A stretch of 29,530 nt of DNA from Diplocarpon mali (taxonomy: Eukaryota > Ascomycota > Leotiomycetes > Helotiales > Drepanopezizaceae), in NCBI GenBank assembly GCA_024741835.1, contig JAENRP010000404.1, positions 6,774 to 36,303 of the forward strand, read 5' to 3'. Position numbers and translations under genes: made by a program. The notes under the pieces were generated by a model, which ran no database searches, was not told where the DNA came from, and saw nothing but the letters and a program-made list of their open reading frames with translations. Below are positions 1 to 10,844 of the stretch, one piece after another (within the stretch, counting starts at the first letter, position 1; every line of letters begins with the position of its first letter).

Positions 1-407
1 TCTTTTACCTTTAATAATAATATAGCCCTAGTTTAGGCCTTTTAATATATTAGTTTTCTCGCACTTAGGGTTTGCTAATAATTGATATACTATTACCTTA
101 ACTTATATTATTTTATATTCTTTACTAATAGTAGTAGGGGCTACTACTTTTATTATTTAAGATATATATAAAGACCTAAGATAGATAAGTCTTATAATAT
201 ATATTATATAATCGGCGCAGGATAGTAGGAGGATAAAAAGGGCCATCTTCTATATATAAAGATAGCGCGTATTGCTATAGTACTAAATATACTCAATACT
301 TAGGACTTATTCCTAATATCTTATCTAAGAGAGCCCGCTTATAGTGCTTCCTCCTCTTGTTTTTAAGTCTTCCCTTAGGCCTATTCTTGTGTTGTCTCCC
401 CTCTGTT
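1..407. other. Unassigned AT-rich sequence left of Copia copy A1
   Basis: I find no usable reading frame and no second copy of this stretch in the window. Similarity between A1 and A2 begins abruptly at about 408, so these bases are either the end of another insertion into A1 or a rearranged flank. A TATA-like run lies near 160-170. The sequence has the same TA-rich character as the rest of the window. No function can be given. Confidence 0.4.
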
Positions 408-1828
408 TTATAATAATAATACTTTAATAATCTCTTTAAAGGAAGACTCTCTTATAAAGTATTAAAAATAGGTAAAAGAGGAGGGAATCGATTTAAAGCT
501 TACTCCTACTTATATATACTAACCTAATAAAGGCGCAAAGCGAGTAGAAAGGGAGTTGATTAAACGCTTTATTAAAATAAGGATCTACGCTAGGCTTTTA
601 ATAAGCCTTTAGCCAAAGGTTATAAAGGCTGTTATATACCTTTATAATATCTCCTTACTCGCTAGGAAGAAGATGATCTTATTAAGTAAGGCTCTTTATA
701 GTTAGTTTAAGTAGTATTTTCAATTTTATAAGCCGCTACTTATTAAGCAGATAATAGTAAGCTTAAAGCCTAATTAAAGTCGCATTTATATAAATAGTAC
801 TTGCGCATACCTTTTAATTAAAGAAAGGAAAGCGGAAAAGGACTGCCAAACCTTTAAAATTGAACTATAAGGGTACTTAGATTACTTAATTAAATATATT
901 ACTTTTAATATTTATAGAATCTAAGTTCCTATGCTTTAATAAGTAATAATAACTTATAATATCGAATTCAATAAGTCTCTCTTTTATAGTCTAAAAGCTA
1001 AGCGCGCAAACCTTATATTGCGCTAGGAACTTCAAACAACCCTTTAATTAATTAAAGAAAGAGAGGAAGCTTAAGATGCTAAGTTCGAAGGCATTTTTAA
1101 AGAATCGGAGCTTATTATAAAGCTAAACGCAATCGCTATAAAAGAAGCCGCTGTATAAAAAGAGCCTATATTATAAACTGACGCTACTTTATAGCCTTTA
1201 ATTAATAATATAAAAGGACTTAACTTAAATTTAAATTCTTTAAAAAATCCGCTTAGAAACTTAAGGGTAGAAGTAAGCGAATTAAAAGCCACTTTGCTAG
1301 ACTTTAAAAAGGCAAATAGCGAATAAAGCTTAGAGGTAATAATTCCTTATAAAGGCCCTATTAAAGAAGGAACTATAGACGACTCTAAAGGAGTCTCTAA
1401 AGACAAGTTCTATAAAGCGATTAGCAGATCTTTAGCTGCCATTTTATATAAGAATAGAGATAGCTTAAGGGCTTTAAAATAAAGTCTTTAATTATAATAG
1501 CAGGCTTTAGTAAACTTTAGTAAAAGGCTAGAGGCATTATTACTAAGATCTAAGAGGAGCTTTAATAGTCTTATAAAAAGCGATTTAATAAAAGGAGCAA
1601 GCTTTAATAATATAATACCTTAAGTTATAATATTAACTTAAAGACTTTAAGCTTAAGAGATAAAGCTATTTAGACTTTTAAAGGAACCTTTAGTAATAAT
1701 AAAAATAGAGGAAGAGACCTATAGAGAAAAGCGCAAGAAGGAACTCCCTCTTCTTAAGTAAAAGAGGATAAGACGCTTAAGCGTTAAGTAATAAGAGACT
1801 TTAAAAGTATATGCTATTACTTTAAAGT
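408..1828 (+). pseudogene. Copia copy A1, left half: integrase C-terminus, linker and start of RT
   Basis: Read on the plus strand with TAG/TAA taken as lost Gln/Trp codons, this gives the end of a Copia integrase. A Tyr-Thr-Pro-Gln-Ser-Asn-Gly type motif lies near 510-540, followed by the region where Copia proteins have KPNxSRIYIY...CAYPL (about 760-820). A GYxxGYxxSNIYRIW-type motif with a following FDES-like segment comes next at about 870-985. A poorly conserved linker (about 1000-1750) leads into the RT domain. It aligns throughout with the reverse complement of 5927-7340 (copy A2). Many in-frame stops make it dead. It is cut at 1828 by element N and resumes without loss at 19476. Confidence 0.85.
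1824..1828. repeat. Target-site duplication AAAGT, left copy (element N)
   Basis: AAAGT immediately precedes the 299-bp LTR and is repeated at 19471-19475 immediately after the other LTR. Removing 1829-19475 restores a continuous Copia RT that aligns base for base with A2, where the matching site is the reverse complement of 5927-5931. Confidence 0.9.
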
Positions 1829-2127
1829 TATAGGTTCTATACCGGTAATCGATATTTCCGTGAATATAGTTGAGTACTTATTATTAAAAAGAATCTATTA
1901 TAATATCTGTCTATCTCTATATGATTGAGATAGTACCTTTATACCTATAAATGTCCTCCTTCCTATAGTCCCTCTTAGCCGCATATAGATATCCTTCCGA
2001 AGTCCTCTGGCTAAACAGCTATTCGAAATATATACGAAACCCTTTATATCGCATATAGTATAGCTATATAGGATGACCCTAGGAATAAGGGCAGCTTGCC
2101 TATTATATAGGAATCTGCGTACTAATA
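1829..2127 (-). repeat. 3' LTR of element N (299 bp)
   Basis: It aligns end to end with 19172-19470 at identical length, and the differences I saw are nearly all C/T or G/A. The outer and inner termini have decayed from TG/CA towards TA in this copy (TA at 1829, ATA at 2125-2127). The plus-strand right end corresponds to the LTR start on the coding strand. Open frames crossing this LTR on the minus strand, about 70 to 160 codons, have no coding character and look incidental. Confidence 0.9.
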
Positions 2128-2487
2128 TTGGTAGTACTCTCTTTTGAAAAGACCTTTTCAATTCGCATAAGGAAGAACGTAGAATAGGTATATAAAGGAG
2201 GCAGATTGGTAGCAAATAATCAAATAGTAATAAAGAATAAAATAGTAAAGATAAATAGCTTAATAGCAAAGGCAGGTGTAATAGGTAATAAGGATAGTAT
2301 ATAGGAAGTAGAATAGCAAAGATAAAGGCAAATAGTAAAGAGGGAAAGGAAAGGTGTTTAAGTAATAAAAGCAATTTAAAGTCTTTATTTAAGCTTTATA
2401 GTAGTACGATTGTAGTCTGGTTGCGTTCTGGTAGGTTTGAGACTCTTTATTAAAGAGTTATCTAGAGTTGTAATCTACTATAGATAT
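2128..2487 (-). other. 3' non-coding end of element N with purine tract and degenerate AATAGYAAAG repeat
   Basis: This is what remains of N between its 3' LTR and the A2 insertion. On the coding strand an AAAAGAGAG purine run (2137-2145) lies 9 bases from the LTR start and could be the polypurine tract. On the plus strand, 2220-2370 is a low-complexity array of variants of AATAGYAAAG. A long minus-strand open frame passes through here into the LTR, but it is a hydrophobic low-complexity translation and is not taken as a gene. Confidence 0.5.
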
Positions 2488-2492
2488 GAATT
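2488..2492. repeat. Target-site duplication GAATT, left copy (A2 complex)
   Basis: GAATT lies just outside the left LTR of A2, and the same five bases follow the rightmost A2 LTR at 12131-12135. This ties the outermost LTRs together as one insertion event into N. Confidence 0.8.
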
Positions 2493-2689
2493 TGTAGTGC
2501 GGTCGGCTGGAGGGCCTTTATTAGGTCGCTTAGGAGGCTTACTAAAGTAAGAGAAGATAATTAATTATATTATTCTTTAGTTTATATATAGTAAGGAGAC
2601 TTCGGAAAGAAAAGGGAGAGTCTATGACTTAGTAGAGTTATATAAAGGGTCTTTAGAATAAGTAGAGACTCCGCCTATTTTATATAATA
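2493..2689 (-). repeat. 3' LTR of A2 (197 bp), the most decayed of the three copies
   Basis: It aligns with 9892-10089 and 11934-12130. The block with GGTCGGCTGGAGGGCC and the block around AGACTTCGGAAAGAAAAGGG are kept. The right end reads TTATATAATA where the other two copies read CTGCACGACA, as expected from C-to-T and G-to-A changes. The left end keeps TG (TGTAG) where the others read TATAG. Confidence 0.9.
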
Positions 2690-2697
2690 TACCCCTT
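2690..2697 (-). other. Polypurine tract of A2
   Basis: Read on the coding strand, AAGGGGTA sits directly against the start of the 3' LTR, where plus-strand DNA synthesis is primed in LTR elements. The position is as expected; the function is inferred. Confidence 0.6.
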
Positions 2698-2939
2698 AGT
2701 TAGGCGATGCTCTTAGAATCGCTTAGCTATATAGATAAAATAAAGGAAAGAATAGCAGTTATAAAGAAAAGAGGCTTTATCTTATATGCCGCCCCTTTAG
2801 AGGTCGTTCCTTTTAAAATAAGAAGGGTTGCTATAGGTAATAAGTACGCTTAGGAATCTTTGCGATTCTACGCTAGTGCTCTATTAAGCTTCCTATAGAG
2901 TATTTCTATCGCAGAGGTTCTCCTTCCCTTCTTTTAAAA

Positions 2940-4075
2940 ACAACCCTCTTTTATTATTTAAAAATATCGTCTTTATACTAATAATTTTTAAATATAGAAG
3001 GAACTCCTGCTTATTATAGCCCTAGCCGCCCTTGCAAAGTAAGACCCTTAGAGTCCTTATACCCTGCGTTATACTAACTTTGCGCTAGGTTACTAGCGCT
3101 TCTTTAAGAGCTATAACCTTAGTGCGATCGTCTTAGCGCCTGCTAGGCAATAAGCTGCTACTGCTATTACCCCTGCTGCTGCTGCCGCCCTTGCCGCCGC
3201 TACTACTACCTAAGAGCCCTACCCCTACTGCACGCTATATGCCTAAGCCTATAATAGAGTATAATAATGCGTATATACGTTGCATTATACGCAGGAGTAC
3301 TAGTAATCTCGATTATTAGTACTTTAATAGCACCTTTAGTATACGTTACATTTGTTATATAGTACTAAGCAATAGCTACTAATAGGCCAGCAGACCTCTT
3401 TTTACTTCTTAAGAGGCTATTGTATCGGCCTGCGCCTGCGGTGCTTTTAAGAAGGAGGTGGCGCTACTGCTAAATGCAGTAAAGGGTGCGCTTTAAAGCT
3501 TCTATAGTACGTCTTATTAAGTCTTATTAAGTTCTAAGCTGATTTTAAAAGATAGGAGCGATCGAACCCTAGTGCTAAGAGGGCCTGCTACTCCTATAAG
3601 TAGTAGTGCTACTGCCTCTCTTGCTTTTAGTGTACTATTCCCGTTCGCTCCTAGCCCCTTTGGCTTAGACCTATTCGCTCTTATTGCTGCTGCTGCTCTT
3701 ATCCCTTTTGCTGCTACTATTGCAGCTGCTGCTATAGTATCTCCCTTTATCTCTCCTATCCCTGCTATCGCCGCTTCTGCTATCGCTGCTGCCCTTGCTG
3801 TCCTTGCCCCTATTGCCCTTACTGCATCCCTTGCCTTCGCCCCTGCTATCGCTAGTATATTCGCCAATAGGCCTTTGGCTAAGGGAGTGCCTTTAGGCCT
3901 CTCTTAAGAGGAGATCTATATAAAGCTTATAGCTATAGCTTCGCAGCTCTTAGCCCTAGCTAAGAGGATCTAAGAAAGGGTTACGCCTTATAATAATAGC
4001 TTAGGAATATTACCTATCTTATATTTTTTAGAAAAGGAGAGCTTTTGCAATACGCTTTATAAGAGAAAAAAATAA
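2940..4075 (+). pseudogene. Unrecognised antisense gene remnant between A2 RNase H and its 3' LTR
   Basis: The plus strand, opposite to A2, holds a long frame broken mostly by TAG/TAA codons that may once have been Gln or Trp. It is fully open from 3572 to 3904 (111 codons). A basic, Leu/Pro-rich N-terminal part is followed at about 3270-3480 by a Cys/Arg-rich stretch (Cys-Ile-Ile-Arg-Arg, later Tyr-Ile-Cys-Tyr and Cys-Ala-Cys). An Ala/Pro-rich segment (about 3590-3850) and a helical C-terminus beginning near LSxEEIYIK (about 3900-4070) follow. The opposite strand also has an Ala-rich open frame (3517-3867); I take that as the shadow, because the plus frame extends much further on both sides. 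I recognise no domain. It could be cargo carried by this Copia family, an antisense accessory ORF, or a separate insertion whose edges are no longer visible. Confidence 0.4.
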
Positions 4076-4174
4076 ATATGATTATAAGAGAGTAGGAGCT
4101 TATAAGTATAAGTCTCTTAATAATAAGTGACTATTTGCTAATAAGTGCGAGTTGCTAAACGATTATTTAAAAGC

Positions 4175-4795
4175 TTTAAAGGTTTAATAAACAAACGAAG
4201 CTCTTAAACTTCTGGCGGTCCAGGTTCTTAATAAGCCTATTTACGTGTATCTCCTTAGTAGGGAGGTAGATTATTTGAAAGCTTCCTCTTTAGTACTCTT
4301 AGCAGATCTATATATTGCTAATTTCGATATATCAGAGGCTTATCTTAATCTTCTTATTCTTTATGACAATTAGCCGAATTGTCTATTAGTTATCGTAATA
4401 TATATTCTATTTAAAGAGGGAGTCTATGCGAATCTCCTTAAAGAGGCGTTTTATAGCTATTATCTCCTTTGTAATAGAAACTATACTATAGAGTTCTACT
4501 TTAGTAGAAGAGAGTATAATAGTCGCTTAGCGATTCGCTTTTTAAATAATTAGTCCTTTAAATAGGAAGAAGACATATCCTTAGGAGGATATGCAGGTCT
4601 CTTAATCATCTTTAAAAGAAGTATCTAAAGACGCAACTAGTTAGTATTCCCTAGCCTTAAAGTTATAAGCAATTCCTAAGAAGCGCGTGCTATATAAGTA
4701 TTAAAGCGTCTAGTCCGCGGTTAAAAGGTACTTAGAGCTTAGATTAGTTAAGAAGAAAGATAGTTAGAAGGCTATAAATATAACATCTAAGCGTA
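4175..4795 (-). pseudogene. Copia RNase H domain of A2
   Basis: On the minus strand the pol frame continues from RT. A LYSTRFLGIAY-type segment comes first, then a CISSQGYVFFLF-like segment (Copia: TRRSTSGYVFFL), and a terminal IIYLPTKEIHVNRLIKNLDR-type segment that matches the end of Copia RNase H (YLPTKDMxADxLTKxL). At least one frameshift lies between these parts. The domain removes the RNA strand during reverse transcription. Stops and frame changes make it inactive. Confidence 0.75.
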
Positions 4796-5960
4796 TTATA
4801 ATCGCTATATAAAGAATAGAGCCTATTTTCTCTTAGTACTCCTTTACCTTTTTTAAGAAAGCTTGCCTTAAGTTCTTAATAAACTCCTTCTTTAGTAGTA
4901 GAGTATTAAGCACTCTCCTTATATCAGCTCTAAACTTTTGAAAGATCTTCTTAATATAGGTATTATAAACTAAGGAGATCCTCTTTACCTTCTTATTTTA
5001 AATAATCCTTACTTTAAAGAACTAGGAGATATCTCTTATAATAGTAAGCTTATATGCCCTCTTTAGGTCTTTAATTAAATGAGTCGCCCGATTTAGGTTA
5101 GAGGCCTTATATAATACTTAAATATCGTCGATATAAAATGCTATAAAGACTATACAATCCTTTATTATAAAAATACAAGGCTCCTCGCTTAATAGCTTAA
5201 GTTGAAGGCCCTTAAGCGTTCTTGCGAAGTTCCTATACTATAGCGCCGAAGAGTCTTTTAGCCTATAGAGCGCGCGGTCCAGTTCTACTACTATATTAAG
5301 GCGCTTAAAGCCATCTAATAGGAAGTATATGATTAAAGCACTCCTTAGGTCTTTAAAAGTATTAATAAATGCGTTAATAATATCGAACTGCTTTACTTCC
5401 ATATCGAAGTATACGGCAAGCGCTATTAGTACCTTAAAAGACCTTACTATAAGCGTAGCTGCGTAGGTTGAGAAAATTGAAGCTTTGTCTTAGAGATCCC
5501 CTTGTATAACTAGCTGTAATCGGCACTTTAGAAGCTTGTTAAAGCTATTGACCTTATAAGTAAAAACCCATTTTAATAGTATTAATAGGGACTTTAAGTA
5601 ATCCCTTTATACGATTCTCTAGCAACTCCGAGATTTTAAATTCCTAATCTCCTAGCGCCCTCCTTCCTTAAATCGTTCGCTAAAAGGGTACTTCTTTAGG
5701 TCCTACTATCCTTTCAAAGGCTTTAGTAGAAAGCCTTAGTACTATAGGCGGTTAGAAGATTGCGCTCTATCCTTTACCTAACTATTAACTGCAGCTTTAA
5801 TAACTATATAAATTATTAAATAGTCCTTCTTATCCTCCCTTATTTATTCGTTCGCTTAAAAGGTTAATATAAACTCTTGCGCATATAAGGAGTAGGGTAA
5901 ATCAATATTGCTTTAAGAGAGCATATTCTTTAAAGCAGTAGCGTATACTTTTAAAGTCTC
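4795..5960 (-). pseudogene. Copia reverse transcriptase domain of A2
   Basis: The minus strand gives an RVT_2-type RT. It contains a segment around FxxLRSALIIYFLLDGFKR, then ELDRALYRLKDS (Copia: LxxALYGLKQAPR), then the catalytic AFYIDDI box at 5121-5135 with both aspartates kept. It aligns with A1 across both of A1's halves (1800-1828 and 19476-20602) in opposite orientation. The reading is interrupted by TAG/TAA codons. Reverse transcription of the element RNA in virus-like particles would have been its role. Confidence 0.85.
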
Positions 5961-6690
5961 CTATTGCTTAATACTTAAGTGTTTTATTCTCTTTTGCTTA
6001 AGAAGAGGGAGTTCCTCTTTGCGCTTTTCTTTATAAGTCTCCTCTTCTATTTTTATTATTACTAAAGGTTCTTTAAAAAGTCTAGGTAGCTTTATCTCCT
6101 AAGCCTATAGTCTTTAAGCTAGTATTACAACTTAAGGTATTATATTATTAAGGCCTACTTCTCTTACTAAGTCGCTTCTTATAAGACTGTTAGAGCTCCT
6201 CTTAGATCTTGGCAATAATGCCTTTAGCCTTTTACTAGAGTTTACTAAAGCCTGCTTTTGTAATTGAAGATTCTATTTTAAAGCTTTTAAGCTATCTCTA
6301 TTCTTATATAAAATAGCAGCTAAAGATCTGCCGATCGCCTTATAAAACTCATCTTTAAAGACTCCTTTAGAGTTGTCTACGGTTCCTTCTTTAGTAGGGC
6401 CTTTATAGGGAATTATTACCCCTAAGCTCTAGTTGCTATTTGCCCTTTTAAAGACTGGCGAAGTAGCTTCTAGTTCGCTTACTTCTACCCTTGAGTTTCT
6501 AAGCAGGTCTCTTAAAGAATTTGGATTTAAGTTAAGGCCTTTTATATTATTAGTTAAAGGCTATAGAGTAGCGTTAGTCTATAATATAAGCTCTTCCTAT
6601 ATAGCAGCTTCTTCTGCAGCGATTGCGTTCGGCCTTGCGATAAGCTCCGATTCCTTGAAAATGCCTTCGAACTTAATATCCTAAGCTCCC
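5960..6690 (-). pseudogene. Integrase-RT linker of A2
   Basis: This is the low-conservation stretch between integrase C-terminus and RT. It aligns with A1 1070-1800 in reverse orientation. Open frames of 73 and 83 codons on the non-coding strand of A1 (1071-1292) and A2 (6433-6684) translate alike only because both elements share the sequence. They are antisense to pol and are not called as genes. Confidence 0.65.
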
Positions 6691-8000
6691 TCTCCCTCTC
6701 CAATCAATTAAAGGGTTATCTTAAGTTCCTAGCGCAATATAGGGTTTGCGCACTTAGCTTTTGGATTATAAAAGAGAGACTTATCGAATTCGATATTATA
6801 AGTTATTATTATTTACTAAAGTATAAGAACCTAGATTTTATAAACATTAGAGGTAATATATCTAATTAAGTAACCTAAGTGCCCTTATAGTTTAATTTTA
6901 AAGGTTCGGCGGTCCCTCCCTACCTCCCTCTCTTTAATTAAAGGGTATGCGCAAGCACTATATATATAAATGCGACTCTAGTTAGGCTTTAAGCTTACTA
7001 TCATCTGCTTAATAAGCAGCAGCTTATAAAATCGAAAATACTACTTAAACCAACTATAAAGAGCCTCGCTTAATAAGATCATCTTCTTCCTAATAAGTAG
7101 GGAGATATTATAAAGGTATATAATAGCCTTTACAACCTTTAGCTAAAGGCTTGCTAAAAGCCTAGCGTAGATCCTCATTTTAATAAAGCGTTTAATCAAC
7201 TCCCTTCTTACTTGCTCTACGCCTCTATTGGATTGGTGTATATAAGCGGGAGTAAGCTCTAAATCGATTCCTTCCTCTTTTACCTATCTTTAGTACTTTA
7301 TAAGAGAGTCTTTCCTTAAGGAGATCACTAAAGTATTATTATCTTGCCTAATCTTGCAAATTGAAAGCCTATATTAGTATTTTACTTATGCTTTAAAGGC
7401 CTAAAGTACCTTTATAATTACATCTCTGCCCTTTGATCTTAGTAGGAATATCTAAAGTATACCGCTATACTTATCCTTAATTAAAAGAACCTATAAGCAG
7501 CTATTATACAAGTTATTTAAAAAGTTAAAAAGATCCTAGGAGATCCTAAAGAAGGGCCTTAGAGATCAGTTTTCAAAGGTAGCATAAGAAATAACTTATT
7601 TAGCAGACGCTACTACATATACAGGGCACTCCAGCCTTTGTATTCCCTTGATCTTTACTCCCTTAGCGCTCTTAATTAGCGCTTAAAGAGCATCTGCGCC
7701 TAAGTAGCTAGCGCAAAGGTATTAAGTATATACGTTATCATCCCGCACTTTAATAGGTATATAGCTAGACTAGAACCTATTATAAAGTGTCGTCTTAGCT
7801 ATAGGAAATACTATTAAGGTAGAGAAGTTATATTAAAGCATATTTAGAAGATCTAAATAGTTAATAGGCTTATATTTAAAGAAAACGAGATTATAGCAAT
7901 GCTTTAATTAAGCTTACTTTATAAAATCTTTAATACTCTTAAAGCGCAAAGTAAGGTCTACTTTAGAGTATTAAAAACCCTTATCTATAAGGAGCTTCTT
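6690..8000 (-). pseudogene. Copia integrase of A2
   Basis: The minus strand gives a segment resembling LTPAYTPQSNGxxE near 7215-7260, followed by RELIKRFIKMRIYARLL, and then the KPNxSRIYIYSACAYPL part close to 6950. These match the core and C-terminal region of Copia integrases, which insert the cDNA into the chromosome. The right part (7340-8000) is more decayed and is assigned by position between protease and the recognisable core. Confidence 0.75.
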
Positions 8001-8049
8001 TAAGATAATATTAGTAGTAAACTCCTTTATAATAGCAATATTATAAAGC

Positions 8050-8335
8050 GTCATCCTTATAAGAGAGCCGTTATATTATAAAAGAGAGTCTGCTATATAT
8101 CTATTACCTCTCCTAATAATTAGGAGTCTTAAGGTACCTACTTTAATATATTGCTATAAGTCGCTAGAAGGTTTGAAAGTACCTGCGATAAGTAAATCCT
8201 TTGAATTAACGATATGAGTAACCGCGCAATTGTTAAGGAGTATACTTAAGGAGAGCAGGTGGCGTTTTAACTTAAAGAGGTAGTAGATGTTAAACGATTC
8301 TTCAAAAGCGTTAAAGGCAAAGGGATCTATTATTA
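8050..8335 (-). pseudogene. Copia aspartic protease region of A2
   Basis: On the minus strand a LLNNCAVTHIVNSKDLL-type segment stands where Copia proteases have LDNGATTHVVNxxxLF; the active-site Asp reads as Asn, a G-to-A change. It is followed by AGTFKPSS and a VGTLRLLIIxRGNRYIAD segment, typical of the Copia protease fold. It lies between the zinc knuckle and integrase, the normal order. Confidence 0.7.
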
Positions 8336-9865
8336 TAAAGACTGGTAAGTTCTCCCTTTTACTTAAACTATCCTCTTTAAAGGCTAAAGCCTTTCCTTTG
8401 AATTTGTCAATTACTATTACTATAATATTATTCTCCTTAAGCTATGCTTAAAGACCTTTGAACTAGTCTCTTGCGTTTAATACCTTTTATATTCGTAGGA
8501 CCTCCTCTTAAGAGGGGAGAACCTTTATATTTTCCTTACGTCTATTTATAGTATATAATAGTTTCCAATAGTCCTAAGGCTTCTAATAGTGATTTTTAAA
8601 GCCTTTATAAGGGCACTTAGGCCTGATCTCCCTTCTAGAGCTTGTGAAGCGATTTCAGGAGCTGCTTACTAAAGCCTGCGAAGGGGTTTCAGCATCTAGG
8701 AGAGACTCTTAAGTAGTAAAAACTGCTAGCCCTTTATTATCGATCGCTCTATTAGATTCAATACCTGCCAAGGCGCAGCTTAGCTATATTAAGTCGTACT
8801 TATATAGGGTTCTTATCTGCTTATTAGTAATAATTTCTTCCTTTAAGTGAGTTGCCTAACTTAGATTAATCTTTATTATAATTAAGTTTAAAAAATCAAT
8901 AACTCTTAGTCTCCTTTTAATCTTAGGGAGATTGTATTATTCTATTAGGCAATATGCCTCCTGCTACTCCTAGATCTACTACTAAGTATTAGTTCTCTTA
9001 GTCTTATCTTAGCATAATATATCGCGGTATTAGAGCCTTATCTAAGACTAAATAGCCTTATTAGAAGGCGCAATATTACGCTTTAAAATAGATACTAGGC
9101 CTTAGAGTAAGAGTTGCTAGTTTATTAAATTAGCATATAGGTTGTTAGTAGTAGTTCTACTTATAAGAGTATCTCTATTAGATATTAAAAAGGAGAGCTT
9201 CTTAGCTTGGATTTATACTTAAGCTATTGCAAAAGCTAAGAGCATTCTATTAATAGTCTTAAAGACCTATTTTAAAAGTAGCTTATAGTATTTGCATTAG
9301 GTCTTTTAAGTTTCCTTATACATATAGTGCTCCTTTATTAGGATTTTATATTTATCTTTAATATTCTTATAAGACGCTTATAGAAGAGGAGCTTTTAACA
9401 GATCTCCTAAGGGAAAGCGGGCGTAAATCTATTCGGATGGAGTCGCTGTATACTCTTTATATAACCTCGCGTATGCTATGCAAAGGTTAGCCGTTTCCAG
9501 TTCCTTAAGCTCCTATATAGAGGGAGCTTAAGGCTCAGTCTTTATAATTGACTTAAATAGGAGTCTTGGATTAGTAAAAATAGTAATATTATAGAGCTTA
9601 GCGAAGAATATATATTTACTAAACTACTTCACTTAAGAGGTAAAGGTATTAAAGTAAGGCTCGGAGATGCTTAAAGCGTTAGATATATTAAATAGAGTCT
9701 AGTGAAAAAGGTTAGGTATATAAATGGAGTTTGCAAATAAGGTTCGATCGGAAAATAGAAATTTATTAATTGAAAATAAAGGTCCTTTGAGTTATTATAA
9801 ATACTCGAAAAGTCGGTTAAGAGCTTAAAAGGCCCTTTAGCCAGTTGCATGCAAAGAGAAAGCAT
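8335..9865 (-). pseudogene. Copia gag of A2, with zinc-knuckle remnant
   Basis: Gag starts at an ATG at 9863-9865 and is open for 64 codons to 9671. The recognisable gag body then runs on in other frames, with a KELETANLCIAYARLYKEY-like segment and a helical LKDKYKILIKEHYM-type segment (about 9350-9500). A CPY..GFKNH segment near 8590-8630 is the likely CCHC zinc knuckle, followed by the protease. Gag forms the particle and the knuckle binds RNA. The same N-terminal part recurs at 11119-11933, where the ATG has become ATA. Confidence 0.7.
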
Positions 9866-9871
9866 ATTAAA

Positions 9872-9891
9872 GTGCTTATAGGGCTTATAAC
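9872..9891 (-). promoter_or_regulatory. Primer-binding site of A2 (half-tRNA-iMet type)
   Basis: Directly after the 5' LTR the coding strand reads GTTATAAGCCCTATAAGC. The first 12 bases differ by a single G-to-A from the complement of the initiator tRNA-Met anticodon stem-loop (GGGCTCATAAC). Drosophila copia and yeast Ty5 prime from this internal part of tRNA-iMet rather than its 3' end. The same site lies at 11914-11933 next to the other LTR. Confidence 0.65.
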
Positions 9892-10089
9892 TATAGTGCG
9901 GTCGGCTGGAGGGCCTTTATTAGGTCGCTTAGGAGGCTCGCAGAAGTAGGAGAAGATAATTGATTATATTGTTTTTTTAGTATATATATGGTAAGGAGAC
10001 TTCGGAAAGAAAAGGGAGAGTCTATGACTAAGCAGAGTCACGTGGAGGGTCTCTAGAATAAGTGGAGACTCCGCCCATTCTGCACGACA
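9892..10089 (-). repeat. Internal LTR of A2 complex (198 bp)
   Basis: This is the second copy of the A-family LTR, one base longer than the others because of an extra T in a T-run near 9973. Its right end, GCACGACA, abuts Z-family sequence exactly at 10090, as expected if this LTR is the end of an A element that inserted into a Z element. Confidence 0.88.
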
Positions 10090-10629
10090 AAAGGTAAGAT
10101 ATAAACTAATAAAATATATAAGTGCAAAGCTTAAGGTATATACTAATTCTAATTAGGCAAATATAAAAGGTTGGAAAAGTATATTTAAAAGCGTAATAGT
10201 GCTATATAGTAGACCTATATTATAAAGAAGTAAGAAGTAGAAATCAATAGCTACTATAAGCACTAAGGCCAAATATATATTAATATTGTTAAATTATAAA
10301 TAAGAATTATAAATTGCTTAAGTTTTAAAAGATATAAGTTTCGCTAAGTATATTAAATAAGATAAGAACTATATTAATCTTTAAGCAAATAATATAAAGG
10401 CGATTGCATTTATAAAGAATCTATACTTATATAAGCGATTGAAATATATCGATATTACCTACTACTTTATCTACGACTTTATTATAAAGAATAAATTATT
10501 AATTACCTATATCTTAACCGATCGAATAGTAGTAGATGGATTTATAAAGCTATTAAAGATAGTTGCAAAGTTTAAAGCATTTAAAGATATACTAGGATTA
10601 TAAAAGATAGTAGGGGCTTAGTAGGCTTA

Positions 10630-10800
10630 AGGACGACTCTTAGGCCCGCCTTACAAATTAGGTTATATAGTCTTATAAAGGAAAGTTTTATTTAAATCAA
10701 CTCTTAGGCCTAGACTGCAAGTTAAGTTATATAATCTTATAAAGGAACGCTTTTAAGAAAATTGACTCCTGGTCCCGCTTTGCGAGTAGGATTAATAATT
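10630..10800 (+). repeat. Degenerate tandem repeat downstream of Z' RNase H
   Basis: There are two to three units of about 65-75 bases, each beginning with a GACTCYTAGGCC-like core (near 10635, 10700 and 10765) and followed by AAGTTAGGTTATATAGTCTTATAAAGG-type sequence. The matching array is at 25640-25815 in Z. Confidence 0.7.
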
Positions 10801-10844
10801 TTAATAAAGGTTACTATTAATTAATTATTTTTAATTTAAAGAGA

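Noticed and set aside
2220..2370. Purine-rich AATAGYAAAG array as polypurine tract of N
   Set aside because: The purines are on the plus strand, while N runs on the minus strand, so it cannot serve as the tract for N.
1898..2374. 158-codon minus-strand open frame
   Set aside because: It crosses from N non-coding sequence into the 299-bp LTR. The translation is low-complexity Leu/Tyr-rich, and the LTR part recurs at 19250-19471 simply because the LTR is repeated.
3517..3867. Ala-rich 116-codon minus-strand frame
   Set aside because: It is the shadow of an Ala/Pro-rich plus-strand frame that extends much further with RIP-type stops; GC-rich triplet runs read open on both strands.
6433..6684. 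83-codon plus-strand frame, similar to 1071-1292 on the minus strand
   Set aside because: The two match because A1 and A2 are inverted copies. Both frames are antisense to the pol linker, and the RIP-corrected pol frame runs on the other strand.
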